A DNA stretch of 64,000 nt from DRYS01 sp964491605 (GTDB taxonomy: Archaea > Thermoproteota > CALKCG01 > B24 > DRYS01): contig CAZBGY010000006.1 in NCBI GenBank assembly GCA_964491605.1, positions 11,316 to 75,315 on the forward strand. The letters are read 5' to 3'. This document shows, piece after piece, positions 1-8,313 of the stretch. Made by a program: the position numbers and the translations under genes. Positions within the stretch are counted from its first letter, which is position 1. Each line of letters opens with the position of its first letter. Below the pieces are notes generated by a model. That model saw only the letters and a list, made by a program, of their open reading frames with translations. It did no database searches and was not told the DNA's origin.

Positions 1-5
1 AGATA

Positions 6-14
6 ATATTTAAA
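6..14 (+). promoter_or_regulatory. probable TATA box of the argG-lysW operon
   Basis: The AT-rich core ATATTTAAA lies about 56 bases before the argG start. Archaeal transcription usually starts some 25 bases after the TATA box, so a leader of roughly 30 bases is implied. Seen by eye only; no BRE was confirmed. Confidence 0.4.
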
Positions 15-69
15 TGAGTGTTCCGCAAATCTCTATACTGCTAATTAAGATTTACGGAGTAGTTTAGGT

Positions 70-1317
70 ATGGCTGCTGAAAAATCCTCAAAGGCTGTGA
101 GGAGGGTAGTATTAGCCTTCTCAGGCGGGTTAGATACATCCGTAGCTGCTGTATGGCTTAGAGAAAAGTATGGGGCAGAAGTTATAACGGTAACAGTAGA
201 TGTAGGTCAAAACGAAGATTTCGGAGATATAGAAGCGAGAGCAGAGAAGCTTGGCGTAGTTAAGCATTACACGCTAGATTGTAAGAAAGAGTTCGTCGAA
301 GGATACGTGTTTAAAGCTATTAAAGCGAACGGATTATACCAGGGGGAATACCCTCTGAGTAGTGCTTTATCAAGACCATTGATCGCATCTAAATGCGTCC
401 ATATAGCTTTAAAAGAAGGTGCGGATGCAATCGCTCATGGATGTACCGGTAAAGGTAATGATCAATTAAGATTCGAGGTTACGATAAAATCTCTAGCGCC
501 AAATATCGAGATCTTAGCCCCGGTGAGGGAATGGGGGTTTAATAGGGATTGGGAGATAGACTATGCGTTAAAGCACGGCATACCTATAAAGCCTAAGAGG
601 GAGAAGTATAGCATAGATGTGAATCTATGGGGTAGATCGATCGAGTGCGGTCCATTGGAGGATATATCATCTAATCCTCCTGAAGATGCGTTTGAATGGA
701 CTAATCCTCCGTGGAAAGCTCCGGATAATCCTGAAGAGATTTCTATAAGGTTTGAGGGTGGCGTACCAGTAGCTATAAACGGGGAGAAGATGGATGGAGT
801 GAAGCTGATATCATTCTTAAATAGCCTAGCAGGATTGCATGGTATCGGGCGTATCGATCATATAGAGGAGAGGACTGTAGGTATAAAGACGCGTGAAGTT
901 TACGAAGCTCCAGCGGCTACTTGTATACTTAAAGCGCATAAAGATCTGGAGAAGCTTGTACTAACAGGTCGAGAATTAAGGTTTAAGGAGTTTGTAGATG
1001 TGGAGTGGAGTAGCCTGGTGTATACGGGTTTATGGATGGAGCCTCTGAGAGAAGCTTTAGATGCATTCATAGATGTAGTCGAGGAGAGGGTTTGCGGGGA
1101 GGTTACTCTCAGGGTTTATAAGGGTTCTCTAACGATCCTGTCAAGGAGATCAGAATACAGCTTGTATGATGAAGAGCTTGCAAGCTATAGTGGTAGTAGT
1201 ACGTTCGATCAGAGATGGGCTGAAGGATTTGTAACGATATGGGGGCTACCTACGGTTCTCGCACGTAGGATCTACCCGAAAAAGATATCTGATAGGTGTA
1301 TATATGGTGGTGAGTAG
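70..1317 (+). CDS. argG: argininosuccinate synthase
   Basis: Joins citrulline and aspartate with ATP to give argininosuccinate, the penultimate step of arginine synthesis in the cytosol. The ATP-pyrophosphatase loop SGGLDTS is at residues 18-24, and a HGCTGKGNDQ substrate-binding motif follows near residue 120. The length (415 aa) is normal for the family. The start is an ATG, with a 17-residue lead before the loop. The next gene, lysW, begins 3 bases after the stop, so argG heads an operon with the LysW-dependent ornithine/lysine genes. That context fits arginine synthesis. No argH is in view. Confidence 0.95.
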   Translation: MAAEKSSKAVRRVVLAFSGGLDTSVAAVWLREKYGAEVITVTVDVGQNEDFGDIEARAEKLGVVKHYTLDCKKEFVEGYVFKAIKANGLYQGEYPLSSALSRPLIASKCVHIALKEGADAIAHGCTGKGNDQLRFEVTIKSLAPNIEILAPVREWGFNRDWEIDYALKHGIPIKPKREKYSIDVNLWGRSIECGPLEDISSNPPEDAFEWTNPPWKAPDNPEEISIRFEGGVPVAINGEKMDGVKLISFLNSLAGLHGIGRIDHIEERTVGIKTREVYEAPAATCILKAHKDLEKLVLTGRELRFKEFVDVEWSSLVYTGLWMEPLREALDAFIDVVEERVCGEVTLRVYKGSLTILSRRSEYSLYDEELASYSGSSTFDQRWAEGFVTIWGLPTVLARRIYPKKISDRCIYGGE

Positions 1318-1320
1318 GTT

Positions 1321-1494
1321 ATGCAAGTTAAATGTCCGGAATGTGATGGAGATATACCGGTACCCGAAGATGTGATTCCAGGAGAAATAGTTCCGTGTCC
1401 AGATTGCGGCTCTGAGTTTGAAGTATACCTGAATGATGAAGGGGGTATAGAGCTTAAACCTGTAGAGATAGAAGGTGAAGATTGGGGAGAATAG
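1321..1494 (+). CDS. lysW: LysW amino-group carrier protein
   Basis: A 57-residue acidic protein. In LysW systems the gamma-carboxyl of the C-terminal glutamate is linked to the amino group of alpha-aminoadipate or glutamate, which protects and carries the intermediate through lysine or arginine synthesis. Two CxxC knuckles (CPEC at 5-8, CPDC at 26-29) form a zinc ribbon, and the chain ends in the diagnostic EDWGE tail. It starts 3 bases after argG and is followed by lysZ and lysK. The lysX/argX ligase, the lysY reductase and the lysJ aminotransferase are not in this window. Confidence 0.95.
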   Translation: MQVKCPECDGDIPVPEDVIPGEIVPCPDCGSEFEVYLNDEGGIELKPVEIEGEDWGE

Positions 1495-1521
1495 AGTTAG
1501 CATGGAGGTTAGTAGGGTAGT

Positions 1522-2331
1522 TTGAAGATCGTAGTGAAGATAGGTGGAAGCCTGTTAGCTGAAGGGGTTGAAGAGACTGAACTAGCTTCCGATATAGAGC
1601 GTATAGCATCCAGCCATAACTTAGTTATAGTTCATGGAGGGGGTAAGGATGTTACACGTATATGTGAACGTATAGGAAAGAAGCCTATTTTCGTAACGTC
1701 ACCTGAAGGCTTCAGGAGTAGATATACAGATCTCGAGACTTTAGAGATATATGTTATGGTGATGGCGGGGAAGGTTAACAAAGAGCTTGTAGCATACTTA
1801 AGGAGGAGAGGGTTGAATGCTATAGGGCTTTCTGGGGTTGATGCAGGGATATTGAAAGCTGAGAGGAAGAAGAAGCTGGTGATAATTGATGAGAGAGGAC
1901 GTAAAAGAATTATAGAAGGTGGGTATACCGGGAAGATAACCTCCGTTAATACTAAGCTTCTAGAGGATTTACTCGAATTAGGTTACTTACCTGTGGTAGC
2001 CCCTATAGCTCTAGGAACAGAAGGTGAGATGCTTAACGTAGATGGAGATAGAGCTGCAGCATACATAGCTGGGGCTATGAAGGCAGATGTACTTATACTC
2101 ACAACAGATGTAGATGCGCTCTACGTTAAAGGTAAACCTATACCTAAGTTAAGTTTAGATGAAGCCAGGAAGATCCTCAAAGATATAGGTCCAGGTATGA
2201 TAACGAAGATCTACGCTTCTACGGAGGCATTAACGATGGGTGTCAAAAAGGTGTGTATATGTTCAGGTAGGGGTGAATCTCCGCTTATAAAAGCCTTAGA
2301 AGGAGTAGCTGGGACTACGATAGAACGGTAG
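1522..2331 (+). CDS. lysZ: LysW-aminoadipate / LysW-glutamate kinase
   Basis: Amino-acid kinase family (N-acetylglutamate kinase-like, 269 aa). It phosphorylates the side-chain carboxyl of the LysW-bound intermediate. Visible motifs are KIGGSLL at residues 6-12, HGGGKDVT near residue 39, GYTGKITSVN near residue 134 and LNVDGDRAAAYIAGA near residue 172. The start is TTG, supported by GGAGGT about 13 bases upstream and by the family N-terminus; an ATG at 1502 runs into a stop after seven codons. Placement after lysW and before lysK identifies the pathway. Use for arginine, lysine or both cannot be decided from sequence alone. Confidence 0.93.
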   Translation: MKIVVKIGGSLLAEGVEETELASDIERIASSHNLVIVHGGGKDVTRICERIGKKPIFVTSPEGFRSRYTDLETLEIYVMVMAGKVNKELVAYLRRRGLNAIGLSGVDAGILKAERKKKLVIIDERGRKRIIEGGYTGKITSVNTKLLEDLLELGYLPVVAPIALGTEGEMLNVDGDRAAAYIAGAMKADVLILTTDVDALYVKGKPIPKLSLDEARKILKDIGPGMITKIYASTEALTMGVKKVCICSGRGESPLIKALEGVAGTTIER

Positions 2332-2350
2332 ATCGCCAGATTGAAGGGAT

Positions 2351-3493
2351 GTGAAGTTTATGGATAGCTATACTCCTAGGGAAGCTGTAGATATTCTTTC
2401 CCGTATGCTAGAAATATATTCACCTACTGGTTATGAGAGAGGGTTAGCAGATTTTATCTACAAGCTACTATTAGATCACGGATTAAACGTTAGGATGGAT
2501 CCTGTAGGTAATGTCATAGCTACTATAGGGTATGGTGATCCTAAGATATTGCTATGCGGGCATATGGATACGGTACCAGGCTATATTCCTGTTAGGGTTA
2601 GAGGCATACGTATATATGGTAGAGGGGCTGTGGATGCTAAAGGTCCTTTAGCATCTATGATATCGGCATCTATAATCGCATCCCACTGCAAGATTAACGG
2701 TACGATCATACTTGCATGCGTAGTAGATGAGGAGGGGGGAAGTAAAGGTGTGTTGAAGCTTATAGAGGATGGGTTTAAAGTAGATTATGCGATCTTCGGT
2801 GAACCTAGCGGGACTTCCAACGTTACAGTAGGGTATAAGGGTAGCATGCATATGAAACTGATGGTTAAAGGTATGGGTGGGCATGCATCAGCTCCCTGGC
2901 TCTTCCATAATCCTTTAGAAATAATTTTCGAAGCTTACAGATCGATTAAAGGAGGAATTGAAAGCCTCGTAGATTCTAATGATAGATTTTACAGGTATAG
3001 CGTAGCGTTAACCATGGTTAAAGGTGGTATAGCCGCTAATGTTATACCCTCGGAAGCTGAAGGTTATCTAGATATAAGGCTTCCTCCAGGATCAAATCCT
3101 ACATCTATCTATGAGATCGTGAAGCAGGAGGTTTCGAAGATTGTTAACAGGTATAGGGGGATTAGGTTGAATATGGAACTCCTCGGTTCGACTCCTCCCT
3201 ATGAGGAGAAGGTGGATTCGGTATTGGTGAAGGCTTTTCAGGATGCCATAAAATTGGAGCTGAACGTGGAAGCTGGGATCCTCAGGAAGAGTGGAACAAG
3301 CGATATGAACATCTATGCTGCTAAGATGGGTGTTCCATCTGTAGCGTATGGACCTGGAAATCCTAGGTTATCGCATAGAAATATCGAGTGGATAGAGATA
3401 AATGACTATCTGCACTCTATAAGAATACTACTTAAAGTTCTATCGAATTTTATAGGATTAGATCTAAATGAAGTTTATAGAGTGTTTACATAA
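2351..3493 (+). CDS. lysK: LysW-lysine / LysW-ornithine hydrolase (M20 family)
   Basis: Zinc carboxypeptidase of the M20 family that releases the finished lysine or ornithine from LysW. The metal and catalytic motifs are GHMDTVPG near residue 73, GRGAVDAKGPLASM near residue 92, VDEEGGSKG near residue 125 and GEPSG near residue 151, with SHRNIEWIEI near the C-terminus. At 380 aa it is slightly longer than typical LysK (about 350). The start is GTG at 2351, with an in-frame ATG at 2360 as an alternative. It is the last gene of the argG-lysW-lysZ-lysK group; the next gene is convergent. Confidence 0.92.
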   Translation: MKFMDSYTPREAVDILSRMLEIYSPTGYERGLADFIYKLLLDHGLNVRMDPVGNVIATIGYGDPKILLCGHMDTVPGYIPVRVRGIRIYGRGAVDAKGPLASMISASIIASHCKINGTIILACVVDEEGGSKGVLKLIEDGFKVDYAIFGEPSGTSNVTVGYKGSMHMKLMVKGMGGHASAPWLFHNPLEIIFEAYRSIKGGIESLVDSNDRFYRYSVALTMVKGGIAANVIPSEAEGYLDIRLPPGSNPTSIYEIVKQEVSKIVNRYRGIRLNMELLGSTPPYEEKVDSVLVKAFQDAIKLELNVEAGILRKSGTSDMNIYAAKMGVPSVAYGPGNPRLSHRNIEWIEINDYLHSIRILLKVLSNFIGLDLNEVYRVFT

Positions 3494-3530
3494 ATTGCTG
3501 TTAGCTTATTACTAAGGAGAAACAGTAACT

Positions 3531-4751
3531 TCACTCATATCTGAAGTTACGTTTGGATAACTCCTCCTCTATCGATCTAGCTATCAGCTCCGGTTGGATA
3601 GGTAAGCCTATGAGTGTAGTCTTACCCCTATAACCTACACTGGAGGGTTTGATTTCTAGTAGTCCAACCGTAGATAACGTCTTCACATAACTCCAAACCT
3701 GTGTATGCTTCTTAGGCTCCAAATTGTATTCTTCGCATACGACTCTATAAGCTTCTTCAACTCTCCCTGTCGGGAAGTATGCCTCCTCAGGTGAGAATTG
3801 AGATATACGTGCTACGGCTAGCAGTAGGAGTAACTCATGGTCGGATAAATTTCTAAGGCTATCCCTAACTGGGATCATGCTGTATACGACGGATTGCTGA
3901 ACTGCACGTATATGGATCGGTAGAACTATTCTAGAACCTATACTATCAGCATACCTACCTGCTTTGAGTAGAAGTTCGACAGCCCATCTTATATTGCTCG
4001 ATGATACGCATATGTCCGTTATAAGTTTTAAAGCTTCATCTGATATAGCGCCATGCTTGAACGCCAGATCCGCTCTATATTTAACGATATCATAGATCTC
4101 GCTTCTGCTATAGTTGTGTAAATCTAGAACGTAGCCTTGAAGCGTCTCTAGCACCGGTGCGCTTAAGCTACGTAGAACCTTAGGATCCCTTACGATAAGG
4201 ATCATATGAACCCTCTGCTTCAATCCCATGGCTACTTCATATAGCCTCGAGAGACTTGCAAGAAGCTTTAAGCCTCTAGGTGATAACAGAGCTTCAACTT
4301 CATCCAACGCTAGAAGAAGATGGCAATCCCTATCCTCTAAAGTCTTCAATATGAACGATAGAATTTCTTCAGATGAGAATCCCCTTGACGGAAAGTTGGG
4401 TATAATCTTCGATGATATTTCTGTAAGAATAATATGAGGACTTCCCCTAAATTCTTGGGCATTAACGTATATTGAATATAATCTAATACCTCTATCTTTA
4501 CACATCTTTTCAAGGTCGTTGCAGAATCTACGTACCAATACTGTTTTACCCACTCCCGTCGAACCTATGATAGTAGCTTTAGAAGCCATGCTGCCTGGAT
4601 CATCGAGTAGTGGACGGAATACTCTAGCTAGAATCTTATATTCATACTCCCTATGAGGAAGATGCGGGGGTATATAGGATAGATCTAACGTACGTTCATC
4701 CTTGAATACGCTTTGTATTCTAAGGCCTTCCTTCAGTATATCTTCGCTCAT
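3531..4751 (-). CDS. cdc6: Orc1/Cdc6 replication initiator
   Basis: AAA+ ATPase that marks archaeal origins and loads MCM. It begins with the family lead YIPPHLPHRE near residue 26, followed by Walker A GSTGVGKT near residue 63 and a Walker-B-like LLLALDEVEALL near residue 145. The C-terminal third has the expected winged-helix character. The length (406 aa) is typical. Such genes often sit beside an origin, but the 153 bases upstream showed no convincing origin-recognition-box repeats, so no origin is called. Convergent with lysK. Confidence 0.93.
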   Translation of the reverse strand: MSEDILKEGLRIQSVFKDERTLDLSYIPPHLPHREYEYKILARVFRPLLDDPGSMASKATIIGSTGVGKTVLVRRFCNDLEKMCKDRGIRLYSIYVNAQEFRGSPHIILTEISSKIIPNFPSRGFSSEEILSFILKTLEDRDCHLLLALDEVEALLSPRGLKLLASLSRLYEVAMGLKQRVHMILIVRDPKVLRSLSAPVLETLQGYVLDLHNYSRSEIYDIVKYRADLAFKHGAISDEALKLITDICVSSSNIRWAVELLLKAGRYADSIGSRIVLPIHIRAVQQSVVYSMIPVRDSLRNLSDHELLLLLAVARISQFSPEEAYFPTGRVEEAYRVVCEEYNLEPKKHTQVWSYVKTLSTVGLLEIKPSSVGYRGKTTLIGLPIQPELIARSIEEELSKRNFRYE

Positions 4752-4904
4752 AGAGTCTCATTACGGCTTATATCAGCTTAAACTATTAAGCAATAGAGCT
4801 AGATCGATACAAAGTTCGCAGCTTTAAGTAGACTGCTTTTAAGCTCAAAGCTAAACCGTAAGGTTTATCTACCGTGCCAGCGTGATCATAATAACAAAAT
4901 AGTT

Positions 4905-5255
4905 ATGAGAGAAGATATGATAATAGTTACGACCCAGTGGATTCCAGGGTACGAGGTAGAGGAGATTTTAGGGCTCGTATGGGGTTTAAGCGTTAGAACT
5001 AGAGGTATGCTAGGAAGGTTCATCTCAGGTATAGAAGCGATGGTGGGAGGCAGAGGATCAGCATACCTAGAGGAGCTTGATAAAGCTCGTAGGGAAGCTT
5101 TAGAAGATCTTAAAAGAAGAGCTGCTGATATAGGTGCTAACGCCGTGTTATCGATAGATTTCGAGACTACGGAGATACTAGAGGGATTTATAATCGTTAC
5201 AGTATATGGGACAGCTGTTAGGGCTAGGAAAGTAGTGTCTAGCTCTACGCGATGA
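4905..5255 (+). CDS. YbjQ/UPF0145 family protein
   Basis: A 116-residue protein of the heavy-metal-binding-like YbjQ/UPF0145 family, whose members assemble into small oligomers of unknown function. Family features are the IIVTTQWIPGYEV opening, the RTRGMLG segment, a helix of KARREALEDLKRRAADIGAN type, and the AVLSIDFET strand. The start could be the ATG at 4905 or the in-frame ATG at 4917; the second better matches the family N-terminus. Its last 11 bases overlap the 3' end of the convergent mfnB gene. Confidence 0.85.
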   Translation: MREDMIIVTTQWIPGYEVEEILGLVWGLSVRTRGMLGRFISGIEAMVGGRGSAYLEELDKARREALEDLKRRAADIGANAVLSIDFETTEILEGFIIVTVYGTAVRARKVVSSSTR

Positions 5256-5982
5256 TACTGCTACTGTTAAGGTATCTAACCCTATCGATAAGCATCGAAA
5301 GTTTACCTTCATCTAAACGGCTTCGAATCCAGTTCTTCACGTTACATACCGCCCTCCTTACACCTACCACATCGAAACCCAGCCTATACACTGCATCGAT
5401 ATCATCCAACGTTAGACCTCCAGCTAACGCTTTGATCAAACCATTAGATGAAGCCTTCTCTACAAACATACTAAGGTAACTCGGATCTAAATAGTCGAAT
5501 ACGTTACCCTCACCTTTAGATTTAACATCTATCATCACACCATCTGCTCCCACTTTAGCTGCGATTTCGATGATCTTCATAGGTTCTATAGATCCTATTT
5601 TAGCATAATCCGCATAACCTACCAAAACTACTTTAGCATCTGGTGAGGCTTCTCTCACAGCTATACATACTTCGCGTGCAAGCTTCAACCCATCTCTAAT
5701 CCTTGAAACACCGTATAAACCTGCCTTAATATAGTCGACGCCTAACGTAGCTGCACCGCGAGCAGCTAGAGAGGCTGTACCGGGTAGGTTCAGTAGATCC
5801 CCTATAGTAGCACTAACCTCTATATTCTTAGGGACGATTATCCTAACATCTCTTATCACTCTAGGTAGATTTGCGCCTAGAGCCCCTTCCCTAGGATTCT
5901 TAACATCCACTATATCGACACCTAGCTTTGAAGCAATTTTAGCTTCTCGTTGATCTACTACGCTTACGAGGAGCTTCAGCAA
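5245..5982 (-). CDS. mfnB: (5-formylfuran-3-yl)methyl phosphate synthase (MfnB)
   Basis: UPF0264/MfnB family (245 aa). Makes the furan precursor of methanofuran from two molecules of glyceraldehyde-3-phosphate. As I recall the Methanocaldococcus enzyme, its catalytic residues are Lys27, Lys85, Asp151 and Lys155. Here the matching residues are Lys28 (in DVKNPREG), Lys86 (in DYIKAGLYG), Asp152 and Lys156 (in MIDVKSK). The TTG start overlaps the end of rfcL by 44 bases, but the family N-terminus (MLKLLVSVVDQREAK) supports it. It is co-directional with rfcS and rfcL, so co-transcription is likely. No other methanofuran or methanogenesis gene is visible here. Confidence 0.9.
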   Translation of the reverse strand: MLKLLVSVVDQREAKIASKLGVDIVDVKNPREGALGANLPRVIRDVRIIVPKNIEVSATIGDLLNLPGTASLAARGAATLGVDYIKAGLYGVSRIRDGLKLAREVCIAVREASPDAKVVLVGYADYAKIGSIEPMKIIEIAAKVGADGVMIDVKSKGEGNVFDYLDPSYLSMFVEKASSNGLIKALAGGLTLDDIDAVYRLGFDVVGVRRAVCNVKNWIRSRLDEGKLSMLIDRVRYLNSSSIIA

Positions 5983-7216
5983 CCGTCACCTCAGCTTTCC
6001 TTTTCAGGAATTCTACTTCTGAATTTGTTAGCTCATAACTTTTTAGAATTTTAATACCATAGTCTGGATTACTTCTAAGTATGAATAGTATATATGGGAT
6101 TACATCGGATCTCACAGTCCTCCTAGATGTTAAGCATCTAGAAGCTATCTTAGAAGCTATAGACTCCATAATTTCCCTCTCCTCTCTGATCGATGAAAGG
6201 AATTTTATTCTTTCAGGGAAGTGAAACGGAGTCCATTTAGGTTTAGTAGCTTCTCTAGCTACAGCTACACCTCCGCTCATCATCTCGGTAGCGAAAGCTA
6301 GTAAATCCCACCTTTGAAATAGTTTAACCCTCGATCTAACCATATCAGCTCTAGCTAGATTCTCCATAGCTATAGCTAGATCCCGAGGATCTGTAAGCTG
6401 CGAAGGAGCGTTCTCATATATCCATTCAAAAATCATATCTGGATCCATATCTATAAGAGAGAGAGCACGTCTAGCGGTTGAGACTGTTTTAGCGTTGAAT
6501 ATCATCGATAGTACATCGAATATCGGCTCCATACGATTCCTGTATGGAAGCCACTTCACATCATCTATAGTTATCCTCTTCCTTCCTTGAGCCACTGTTT
6601 GAAGATCATTTATAGCCGATCTCAAATCCCCCTCAGATCTCTTAGCTATGAATTCTAAAGCCTCCTTATCGACTTCTATACCTTCCCTTTGACATATATC
6701 CCTAAGCTTCTTCACAACCTCCCATTGCTTAAGCCTCTTGAATTCTATCATAAGGCATACAGATCTTAAGGATGCAAGCTTAGGATCCCATGCATCATTA
6801 GCTGTTAGGACTATAGGTTGACGGGACTTTTCTAAAACCTCCAATATAGCTTTCAACCCACCTCTATCCTCCTCGCTCATCCCATCCACCTCATCCAACA
6901 GTATTATGCGCTTAGCTGTAACCCCCATCAAAGTGCCTTGAGACGCCGCTATGCCTACAATACGTTTTATGATAGTTTCACTTCTTTGATCGCTTGCGTT
7001 TAACTCGACTAGATCGTAGCCGTAGGTTCTCGCCGTAGCCTCTACGAGGCTGGTTTTACCCGTACCCGCTGGACCGTATAGGAGGGCAGCTTTATATGTC
7101 GGCTTTCCTTTAACCCAGCTTTCTATCCATTCGATAAACTTCTTCTTAGAATCTTCGTTACCTACGACTTCCTCTATTCTTTTCGGACGATACTTTATTA
7201 TCCAAGGTATAGTCAA
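5939..7216 (-). CDS. rfcL: replication factor C large subunit
   Basis: Clamp-loader subunit that opens the PCNA ring together with RfcS. Walker A GPAGTGKTSL is near residue 47, Walker B ILLDEVDGM near residue 105, followed by sensor and helical collar regions (425 aa). The protein ends in a short basic tail (RKRSRSTRS), and I see no PCNA-interacting QxxLxxFF-like box there. It overlaps the upstream rfcS by 4 bases (ATGA type) and the downstream mfnB by 44 bases, so its C-terminal codons also encode the start of mfnB in another frame. Confidence 0.95.
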   Translation of the reverse strand: MTIPWIIKYRPKRIEEVVGNEDSKKKFIEWIESWVKGKPTYKAALLYGPAGTGKTSLVEATARTYGYDLVELNASDQRSETIIKRIVGIAASQGTLMGVTAKRIILLDEVDGMSEEDRGGLKAILEVLEKSRQPIVLTANDAWDPKLASLRSVCLMIEFKRLKQWEVVKKLRDICQREGIEVDKEALEFIAKRSEGDLRSAINDLQTVAQGRKRITIDDVKWLPYRNRMEPIFDVLSMIFNAKTVSTARRALSLIDMDPDMIFEWIYENAPSQLTDPRDLAIAMENLARADMVRSRVKLFQRWDLLAFATEMMSGGVAVAREATKPKWTPFHFPERIKFLSSIREEREIMESIASKIASRCLTSRRTVRSDVIPYILFILRSNPDYGIKILKSYELTNSEVEFLKRKAEVTVAEAPRKRSRSTRS

Positions 7217-8187
7217 CTCGAACCCCTACCGGCTAATACAAGTCTTGCTAGGAATGCTGAAATCTGAACTTCCTCATCTGCTCCTTGAGCTATCCTAAAA
7301 TCTATTTCACCTAGATAGTTTATCAGTTCGATCTTCTGCTTCTCGCTTATATCTAGATCGAATATCCTAGAATGTATCCGTTTAACTATATCGCTACCAG
7401 TATACCCCCTCTGGTATAGAAGCATCCTTAGTAGAGATCTACTCTTAGAGAATTCACCCTTAAGTGCGTAATCCATCATCTCCGCTACTTCTTTAGGGTG
7501 AACCCATCCAATTACGTCGTAAACTACGTCCGCGGTTATAGGTTTACCTAAGGAAGCTGCGGCTTGAAGCGTATTAACGGCTTTCCTAAGATCGCCCTCC
7601 GCTACCTCATATATAGCTTGCGCTCCATCCCTGGTAAGCTCAACCCCTTCAGCATCGCATATACGTCTAAGGTATATGTAGGTATCTTCGAATGATAACG
7701 GTGTAAACCTGAATATAGCGGTTCTAGACTGTATAGGCTCTATAATCCTATTACTATAGTTGCAGCTAAGTATGAAGCGGCAGGTATCGGTATATCTCTC
7801 CATAGTTCTTCTTAAAGCTTGCTGAGCATCGGCTGTAAGGTTATCGGCTTCATCGAGTACGAGTATCTTGAATGGTACATCCGTAAGCGTAGCAGATCTT
7901 GCAAAATTCTTAACTGTAGTCCTTATAACGTCTATACCACGCTCATCTGAAGCATTGAGTTCGAGAAAGTTTTCGCGATAACCCTCGCCAAAGAGGTCGT
8001 GTGCAAGACAATGAGCGGCTGTAGTTTTACCAGTACCAGGTGGACCTGCGAAAAGACAGTGAGGCATGGTCTTGGTTTCTACAAACCTTTTAAGCCTTTC
8101 GACTATCTCCCTTTGATTAACTATTTCATCTAATGTTTTCGGGCGATACTTCTCAACCCAGAGCTCGAACTCTCTAGATAAACTCAT
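7213..8187 (-). CDS. rfcS: replication factor C small subunit
   Basis: The 324-residue clamp-loader ATPase, present in multiple copies per RFC complex. WVEKYRPKTLDEIV opens the protein, Walker A GPPGTGKTTAA is near residue 48, Walker B LVLDEADNL near residue 108, and the arginine-finger region reads PIQSRTAIFRF (Thr where Cys is common). No intein is present. It is the first gene of the rfcS-rfcL-mfnB run. ATG start; the 126 bases upstream separate it from an unrelated co-directional gene. Confidence 0.96.
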   Translation of the reverse strand: MSLSREFELWVEKYRPKTLDEIVNQREIVERLKRFVETKTMPHCLFAGPPGTGKTTAAHCLAHDLFGEGYRENFLELNASDERGIDVIRTTVKNFARSATLTDVPFKILVLDEADNLTADAQQALRRTMERYTDTCRFILSCNYSNRIIEPIQSRTAIFRFTPLSFEDTYIYLRRICDAEGVELTRDGAQAIYEVAEGDLRKAVNTLQAAASLGKPITADVVYDVIGWVHPKEVAEMMDYALKGEFSKSRSLLRMLLYQRGYTGSDIVKRIHSRIFDLDISEKQKIELINYLGEIDFRIAQGADEEVQISAFLARLVLAGRGSS

Positions 8188-8313
8188 AGCCTGATAGACA
8201 GATGAATGTTCGGACGATATAAACTGTTAGCCGCTATATACGGAGTAAAAGTAACCTATTCAGTCGATTAGTTTTATCCATATTCAGGCTTAAACACGAT
8301 CGGTATGTAAGGT

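Noticed and set aside
1246..1503. Minus-strand open frame opposite lysW
   Set aside because: It is a shadow of argG/lysW; lysW is a clear gene on the plus strand with CxxC pairs and the EDWGE tail.
4752..4904. Replication origin next to orc1/cdc6
   Set aside because: No repeated origin-recognition-box motif or long AT-rich unwinding stretch could be made out in this short spacer.
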